Below are positions 59,350 to 64,000 of a stretch of DNA of 64,000 bases, piece after piece; within the stretch, counting starts at the first letter, position 1, and each line of letters opens with the position of its first letter. The DNA comes from Syntrophaceae bacterium UBA2280 (lineage in GTDB: Bacteria; Desulfobacterota; Syntrophia; Syntrophales; Smithellaceae). Location of the stretch: the NCBI GenBank assembly GCA_002347685.1, contig DDWS01000033.1, forward strand, positions 1-64,000, given 5' to 3'. The notes under the pieces are model-generated. The model was not told the origin of the DNA. It searched no databases and worked only from the letters and a program-made list of their open reading frames with translations. The translations under genes and the position numbers were made by a program.

Positions 59350-60726
59350 TTAAAAATGGCACAAGGCCGGTTTGCCGATGGGATAGACGTTAAAGCCGAT
59401 CTCAAAACATTTCCGGTGATCGACAATATTGCGGCCGTCAAAGATAAACGCGGGTTTGACCATGGATTTGTATATTCTGCGGTAATCGAGTTTCCTGTAT
59501 ATTTCCCAGTCTGTCATGATGGCCAGCGCGTGACATCCGGCGGCGGCCCGATAGGGGTCTTCCACATAGCTGATCTGGCCTTCTTCGCAGGCCAGATCGA
59601 TCATCGCGTTTTCCAGCGCCTTCGGGTCGGAAATGACCACGTGCGCGTGTTCGGATAAAAGCTTGCGCGTGATGTAGATGGCCGGGCTCTCCCGCGTGTC
59701 GCCCGTGTCGGCTTTGAAGGCAAATCCCAGGATTCCTATTTTTTTTCCGGCCAGCGTGCTGAACATGGAGCCCAGAATGTTGGCGATGAAACGGTCCTGC
59801 TGGTATTCATTGATCTTGACGACGCTTTCCCAGTAGTCGGCGACTTCCGGAAGCCCGTAGTACTGGCAAAGATAGACCAGATTCAGGATGTCTTTTTTAA
59901 AGCAGGAGCCGCCGAATCCGACGCCGGCCTTGAGAAATTTGGCGCCGATGCGGCTGTCCAGACCCACAGCCCGGGCGACTTCGGAGATGTTCGCGTCGGT
60001 TTTTTCGCACAGGGCGGAAACGGAGTTGATGGAGGAAACGCGCTGCGCCAGAAACGCGTTGGCGACGAGTTTGGAAAGCTCCGAGCTCCAGAGATTGGTG
60101 GTCAGGATTTTTTCAGGCGCGACCCAGCGCGCATAGATATCCACCAGCCGGGCGCGGGCTTTCAATCCTTCAGGGGTTTCGTGCGAACCGATCAATACGC
60201 GGTCCGGATGTTCCAGATCGCTTATGGCCGTTCCCTCGGCCATGAATTCAGGATTGGAAAGCACTTCAAAGGTGATGTTACCCTTTCCGGAAGACAAGAT
60301 CCGTTCCATGGCCTGCGCGGTTTTGACCGGCAGGGTGCTTTTTTCGATGACGATTTTCGAACTTTCGGAATATTCCAGGATCTGCCGGGCTGTCTTTTCC
60401 ACATATTGCAGGTCGGCGGCCATGCCGGCGCCCGTGCCGAACGTTTTGGTCGGCGTATTCACGCTGACGAAAATGATATCGTTTTGCCGGATTCCTTCCT
60501 CGATGTCCCTGGAGAAAAAAAGGTTCTTTCCACGGGTTTTTCCGATGATTTCTTCGAGTCCCGGTTCGTAGATCGGAAGCCGGTCCGAATTCCAGGCGTC
60601 GATGCGCGCGGCGTTGATGTCCACCACCGTGACTTTGTAGTCGGGGCATTTGCAGGCGATCATGGCCATCGTCGGCGCGCCGACATAGCCCGCGCCGATG
60701 CAGAGAATGTTTTTTTTCAATTTCAT
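59350..60726 (-). CDS. ugd: UDP-glucose 6-dehydrogenase
   Basis: The 458-residue protein has an NAD motif (LCIGAGYVGAPTMAMIA), SVNTPTKTFG, EKSTLPVKTAQ, SNPEFMAEGTA and the catalytic Cys in GFGGSCFKKDI near residue 274. It resembles the eukaryote-like UGDH branch. It oxidises UDP-glucose to UDP-glucuronate. The start chosen is MKLKKNILC (60726), since the longer frame has no family match. The next gene, UDP-xylose synthase, uses its product. Confidence 0.93.
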   Translation of the reverse strand: MKLKKNILCIGAGYVGAPTMAMIACKCPDYKVTVVDINAARIDAWNSDRLPIYEPGLEEIIGKTRGKNLFFSRDIEEGIRQNDIIFVSVNTPTKTFGTGAGMAADLQYVEKTARQILEYSESSKIVIEKSTLPVKTAQAMERILSSGKGNITFEVLSNPEFMAEGTAISDLEHPDRVLIGSHETPEGLKARARLVDIYARWVAPEKILTTNLWSSELSKLVANAFLAQRVSSINSVSALCEKTDANISEVARAVGLDSRIGAKFLKAGVGFGGSCFKKDILNLVYLCQYYGLPEVADYWESVVKINEYQQDRFIANILGSMFSTLAGKKIGILGFAFKADTGDTRESPAIYITRKLLSEHAHVVISDPKALENAMIDLACEEGQISYVEDPYRAAAGCHALAIMTDWEIYRKLDYRRIYKSMVKPAFIFDGRNIVDHRKCFEIGFNVYPIGKPALCHF

Positions 60727-60748
60727 GGGATTTTGTGCTGCCTCCGTG

Positions 60749-61699
60749 TTAATGCGATGGTTCGTCAAGGATGTTCTGAAAGTAGCGGATGGTTTCCGTG
60801 AGTCCCTGTTCGAGTGCGACGGCGGGATTCCAGCCCAGTCGGTTTTGTGCCAGGGTGATATCCGGTTTGCGCTGTGTCGGGTCGTCCAACGGTCTGGGTT
60901 GAAAAACAATTTCAGACGCGCTTCGGGTCAGCCGGATTACGGTTTGCGCCAGTTCAAGAATGGTGAATTCAACGGGATTGCCCATATTGACAGGCCCGTA
61001 AAAATCATCGGCGGAATTCATCATTTTGACAAGACCGTCGATGAGATCGTCGCAGTAGCAAAACGACCGGGTTTGCGATCCGTCGCCGTAGACCGTGATG
61101 TTGTGACCCGCAATCGCCTGAATGATGAAATTGCTCACCACGCGTCCGTCGTTGACAGCCATGCGCGGTCCGTAGGTGTTGAAGATGCGCACGATTTTCG
61201 AGTTGACGCCGTTTTGCCGGCGGTAGTCCATCATCAGGCATTCGGCTGCCCTTTTGCCTTCATCGTAGCAGCTGCGGATGCCGACGGGATTAACCCGTCC
61301 CCAGTAAGTCTCGTTTTGCGGGTGGACTTCCGGATCGCCGTAGACTTCGGAGGTGGAGGCCTGAAGGATCCTGGCCCCGGTTCTTCTGGCGATGCCCAGG
61401 ACGTTGATCGCGCCCATCACGCTGGTTTTGATCGTTTTGATCGGATTGTGCTGATAGTGCACAGGAGAAGCAGGGCATGCCAGGTTGTAGATTTCGTCGA
61501 CTTCCAGGTAAACGGGATTGATGATGTCGTGGCGGATCAACTCGAAGCGCGGATGCGCCAGCATGGGCGCGATATTTTTCTTGCTGCCGGTATAGAAGTT
61601 ATCCAGGCAAAGAATTTCGTGGCCTTCGTTCAACAGTTTTTCGCAAAGGTGGGAGCCCAGAAAACCGGCGCCGCCGGTGATTAAGATGCGTTTGGTCAT
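60749..61699 (-). CDS. uxs: UDP-glucuronate decarboxylase (UDP-xylose synthase)
   Basis: The 316-residue SDR has GGAGFLGSHLCEKL, QASTSEVYGDPEVHPQ and the catalytic YDEGKRAAE near residue 163, together with ARIFNTYGP-like RIFNTYGPRMAVNDGRVVSNF, typical of UXS. It decarboxylates UDP-glucuronate to UDP-xylose. Lying immediately upstream of ugd in the same operon supports that reaction pair. Products feed surface polysaccharide or glycosylation. Confidence 0.93.
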   Translation of the reverse strand: MTKRILITGGAGFLGSHLCEKLLNEGHEILCLDNFYTGSKKNIAPMLAHPRFELIRHDIINPVYLEVDEIYNLACPASPVHYQHNPIKTIKTSVMGAINVLGIARRTGARILQASTSEVYGDPEVHPQNETYWGRVNPVGIRSCYDEGKRAAECLMMDYRRQNGVNSKIVRIFNTYGPRMAVNDGRVVSNFIIQAIAGHNITVYGDGSQTRSFCYCDDLIDGLVKMMNSADDFYGPVNMGNPVEFTILELAQTVIRLTRSASEIVFQPRPLDDPTQRKPDITLAQNRLGWNPAVALEQGLTETIRYFQNILDEPSH

Positions 61700-61798
61700 G
61701 ATGATGTGCCATTTCCCGGTGGTAATTTAATTTCAGCTTTGCTATTAAGCCGAAACGGACCTTGAATGTCAACTAAAAAAGGATTTCCAAAAGGGCAT

Positions 61799-62674
61799 AT
61801 GAATACACCTGTCAACATTACCCCCGGGATACTTTATGTGGTCGCGACGCCCATCGGCAATCTCGAAGACATGACGTTTCGGGCGCTCAGGATCCTCAAA
61901 GAAGTGGATTTGATTGCCGCCGAGGACACACGGCATACACGAAAACTGCTGGATGCTTACAGGGTTGCCACGCCCATGATCAGCCTGCATGAGCACAATG
62001 AGAAAGCCCGAAGCGCGCTTTTGATGGAAAAGCTCGCCGCCGGCCGAAACATCGCTTATGTGTCGGACGCCGGAACGCCCTGCATTTCCGATCCGGGCCG
62101 CCATCTGGTGGCCAGGGCACATGACGAACACATTCGGGTGGTGCCGGTTCCCGGTCCTTCGGCGCTCACTACCGCGCTTTGCGCCTCGGGCTTCGAGGCG
62201 GACCATTTTCTTTTTTGCGGATTTCTGCCGGCCCGGTCCGTAGGCCGGCGTCGCTTTCTGGAATCCGTAAAAAAGGAGGAAGCGACGATCATTTTCTACG
62301 AATCTCCCGCGCGCTTCACTGCCGCGCTGGCCGACATGAAGGAGGTGCTCGGCGACAGGCAGGTTCTTGTCGGACGTGAACTGACCAAGGTGTTCGAAGA
62401 AATCCGTCGGGGCCTTCTTTCGCAATTTTGTCTCGACGGGTCCTTCCAAAAAATGAAAGGCGAGTTTACCATCGTCATTCGCGGAGCTGAAAAAAATCAG
62501 CTCCAGACGACCGACAAAGAGCTTATGGAGATGCTCAGGGAACTCTTTGACCGGCAGAAAATTTCCCTGCGCGACGCAGTGGATCAGGTTGCTTCCCGGA
62601 CAGGGGAATCACGCAGGAAAGTATACACCCTGGCGGTGGATATCACCTGCGGCCCGCGCAAAAATCAAACATAA
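61799..62674 (+). CDS. rsmI: 16S rRNA 2'-O-methyltransferase RsmI
   Basis: The 291-residue protein has YVVATPIGNLEDMTFRALRIL, AEDTRHTRKLL, YVSDAGTPCISDPG and a C-terminal DAVDQVASRTGESRRKVY. It methylates the 2'-O of C1402 in 16S rRNA at the decoding centre, together with RsmH. ATG 61799 gives the family start; an upstream extension is possible but unlikely. It diverges from the UDP-xylose synthase gene. Confidence 0.95.
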   Translation: MNTPVNITPGILYVVATPIGNLEDMTFRALRILKEVDLIAAEDTRHTRKLLDAYRVATPMISLHEHNEKARSALLMEKLAAGRNIAYVSDAGTPCISDPGRHLVARAHDEHIRVVPVPGPSALTTALCASGFEADHFLFCGFLPARSVGRRRFLESVKKEEATIIFYESPARFTAALADMKEVLGDRQVLVGRELTKVFEEIRRGLLSQFCLDGSFQKMKGEFTIVIRGAEKNQLQTTDKELMEMLRELFDRQKISLRDAVDQVASRTGESRRKVYTLAVDITCGPRKNQT

Positions 62675-62788
62675 AACCGACCGCATATAGTGCTTGAAGA
62701 GTTGCAGTCACTATGGTAACTCCATGCCCATATTCAATCGAAGAATCGGTTTTTATGAGGTGTGACGGATCGTGAAGGGGGATGGGCA

Positions 62789-63154
62789 ATGTCGCCGGAT
62801 TCCGGGAATACGGACGGGAAAAAAATATTTGACCTGACAGAGGTCTATGACGAACATGAGGTTCCCCGGCGCAGATCGACGGATAACCAGGCGAATTCGA
62901 ACGTCATCGTCATTGACGGCAGGGTTTATGAAAAAGTGAGGCTGAATACCGGCGTCCATGATTTGACGGATGTGGTCGAAGAACGGACGCAGTTGACGGA
63001 CATTCATGAAGTTGTACTCCGGCATGTATCCGAAATCACGGAAAAGATTGCAAGGGAAGCGATTCCCGGCATAGTCCAGCGAGTGATCCGTGAAGAAATA
63101 GAGAAGATCAGGCGGAAAACCTCCCATGATGTGAAGGATGAAAAGGGGCTATGA
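62789..63154 (+). CDS. Hypothetical protein with C-terminal amphipathic helix
   Basis: The 121-residue protein is not recognised. It is acidic and polar in its first half (IFDLTEVYDEHEVPRRRS), with a strand IVIDGRVYEKV, and ends in a helical stretch, EVVLRHVSEITEKIAREAIPGIVQRVIREEIEK. This helical tail resembles those of small regulators with ARE-IP-I-E-IRE-IE patterns, but no function is assigned. ATG 62789 follows AAGGGGG. The gene overlaps the next one by 4 bases, so it is probably part of the envelope-related locus at the right edge. Confidence 0.6.
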   Translation: MSPDSGNTDGKKIFDLTEVYDEHEVPRRRSTDNQANSNVIVIDGRVYEKVRLNTGVHDLTDVVEERTQLTDIHEVVLRHVSEITEKIAREAIPGIVQRVIREEIEKIRRKTSHDVKDEKGL

Positions 63155-63813
63155 TAAGAAAACTGACCGGCATATTGTTTTTGGGCCTGCTGCTGACCCT
63201 GCCACCGGGCAATGTCTCTGCGCAAAGCGCGCTTTTGGGAATGAATGTTGAAGGGATGGCGCTGATCCATAAAAGTGATGTGGCGCGCGCCCGCGAAGCG
63301 GCCGTTCAAGATGCGCTGGAAAAAGCGATCATGCAGGCGTCGGCGAAAATCGTATCCGACAGGATTGAAGAAGAAAAGTACCATGCCCTCAAAAGCACCG
63401 TCATTGGCACGTTGGACAAGTATATCAATCATTATCAAATTCTTGCGGAAAAGAAGACCCAGGAAGAGTATTTTGTGACGCTCAACGTGGTGGTGGTCCT
63501 GGCGGCGCTCAAAACGGATTTTCTGGAAATGGGCATTATCCAGCAGGAAGGCCAGGAAATGCATACGGTTTCTCTTTATTTATTAGGAGAGAAAACGTAT
63601 ACGGATTATGCGAGATTAAAGAACTTTCTGTTGAGTAGCCCCAAGCGGGTTAAAAGCATTTATCCTGTCCGTTTGGAACGGCGGCAGGCCTTATTTGAAG
63701 TTCAGGTGTTCGGTGATGCGGCGTTTCTGGTTCAGGATTTGGAAAAAACCGGCCGGTACGTAATCGATGTAAGCCGGAAGGAACAGATCATTAAAGAAAT
63801 ATTTTTACGGTAA
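63151..63813 (+). CDS. Secreted protein with FlgT-like N-terminal domain
   Basis: The 220-residue protein has a signal peptide (MIRKLTGILFLGLLLTLPPGNVSA). A segment near residue 34 reads EGMALIHKSDVARAREAAVQDALEKAI, like the start of FlgT and related outer-membrane-associated proteins. A helical and beta-rich C-terminal part follows. FlgT forms the H ring of some flagella, but many homologues occur without flagella. It overlaps the preceding gene by 4 bases and precedes a lipoprotein gene. Confidence 0.65.
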   Translation: MIRKLTGILFLGLLLTLPPGNVSAQSALLGMNVEGMALIHKSDVARAREAAVQDALEKAIMQASAKIVSDRIEEEKYHALKSTVIGTLDKYINHYQILAEKKTQEEYFVTLNVVVVLAALKTDFLEMGIIQQEGQEMHTVSLYLLGEKTYTDYARLKNFLLSSPKRVKSIYPVRLERRQALFEVQVFGDAAFLVQDLEKTGRYVIDVSRKEQIIKEIFLR

Positions 63814-63828
63814 CCACAAGGAGGCAAG

Positions 63829-64000
63829 ATGATGTTGGCCGCAAGACCCATGTTCATGTTTATGTTCGCGGCAGTGCTGTTATGCGCAGGTTGCTGGTCG
63901 AGGGCGGATGTCGTATCGAAGAATGAAGCAGCAAAACCCCGGGCCGGCGTGATCGCGCTGATGCCTGTCGAAAACCAGACGGCCGACACGCGTGCGGCCT
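63829..64000 (+). CDS. Lipoprotein (5' part; truncated by window edge)
   Basis: The first 57 codons are visible: MMLAARPMFMFMFAAVLLCAGCWSR..., with lipobox LCAGC, then a segment RAGVIALMPVENQTAD. A VLMPVENQT-like strand after a lipoprotein signal is typical of small outer-membrane lipoproteins of the GNA1162/LpoB sort. AAGGAGG precedes the ATGs at 63829 and 63832. It follows the FlgT-like gene by 15 bases; the rest lies outside the window. Confidence 0.65.
   Translation, partial: MMLAARPMFMFMFAAVLLCAGCWSRADVVSKNEAAKPRAGVIALMPVENQTADTRAA

Overview
The window looks like the chromosome of an anaerobic, Gram-negative bacterium of the former Deltaproteobacteria (Desulfobacterota/Syntrophobacterota, e.g. 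Syntrophus/Smithella-like). The evidence is gene content only: a four-subunit 2-oxoacid:ferredoxin oxidoreductase, a giant BadF/HgdC-type dehydratase activase, a beta-oxidation gene block, a siroheme-decarboxylase-like Lrp protein next to hemL, type IV pilus genes under a c-di-GMP riboswitch, and LolA/lipoprotein genes that imply an outer membrane. No rRNA, tRNA or CRISPR was seen.

Layout. 1-6170: a chromosomal integron. An IntI-type integrase (+ strand) faces away from an array read leftwards on the - strand. Seven attC sites and six gene cassettes are visible, and the array runs off the left edge. Cassettes encode an AbiJ-like HEPN protein, a GNAT acetyltransferase, a HEPN-like protein, a zinc-finger/HNH-like protein and two lipoproteins (one with a RidA fold). 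The integrase N-terminus is frameshifted. 6190-14870: an aryl-polyene-like lipid cluster (AMP ligase, hot-dog dehydratase, ketoreductase, LolA, small lipoprotein, phytoene-desaturase-like oxidoreductase, ACP, ketosynthase, acyltransferase, nitroreductase). 14890-18735: genome maintenance genes (SRAP, a 43-residue Cys-rich protein, RadC, UmuD and a Y-family polymerase, with a palindromic operator before umuD). 19090-25600: acyl-CoA dehydrogenase, acyl-CoA ligase, 3-hydroxyacyl-CoA dehydrogenase and an OFA-type MFS transporter. 25650-29960: the dehydratase activase.

30140-31440: ATP synthase atpB, atpI and atpZ (- strand). 31500-34860: GDP-fucose and UDP-uronate genes. 34915-36680: hemL plus an AhbA/B-like gene. 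36880-37250: a solitary atpE on the + strand, followed by a field of repeated hairpins. 37650-41740: a release-factor-like protein, an ACT protein, the Vor-type oxidoreductase and a NusG paralogue. 41830-44510: an FAD oxidoreductase and ribD. 44640-51220: a GEMM-I riboswitch, prepilin peptidase, four minor pilins and PilY1. 51370-59340: a housekeeping run (argS, SPOR protein, ffh, rpsP, khpA, rimM, trmD, SPOUT methylase, rplS, rnhB, yraN). 59350-61700: UDP-glucose dehydrogenase and UDP-xylose synthase. 61800-64000: rsmI and the start of a FlgT-like/lipoprotein locus cut by the window edge.

The strongest candidates for something undescribed are the integron (defence-like cargo, frameshifted integrase, long hairpin beside the array), the compact aryl-polyene-like cluster without a visible exporter, and the 43-residue cysteine protein coupled to radC.
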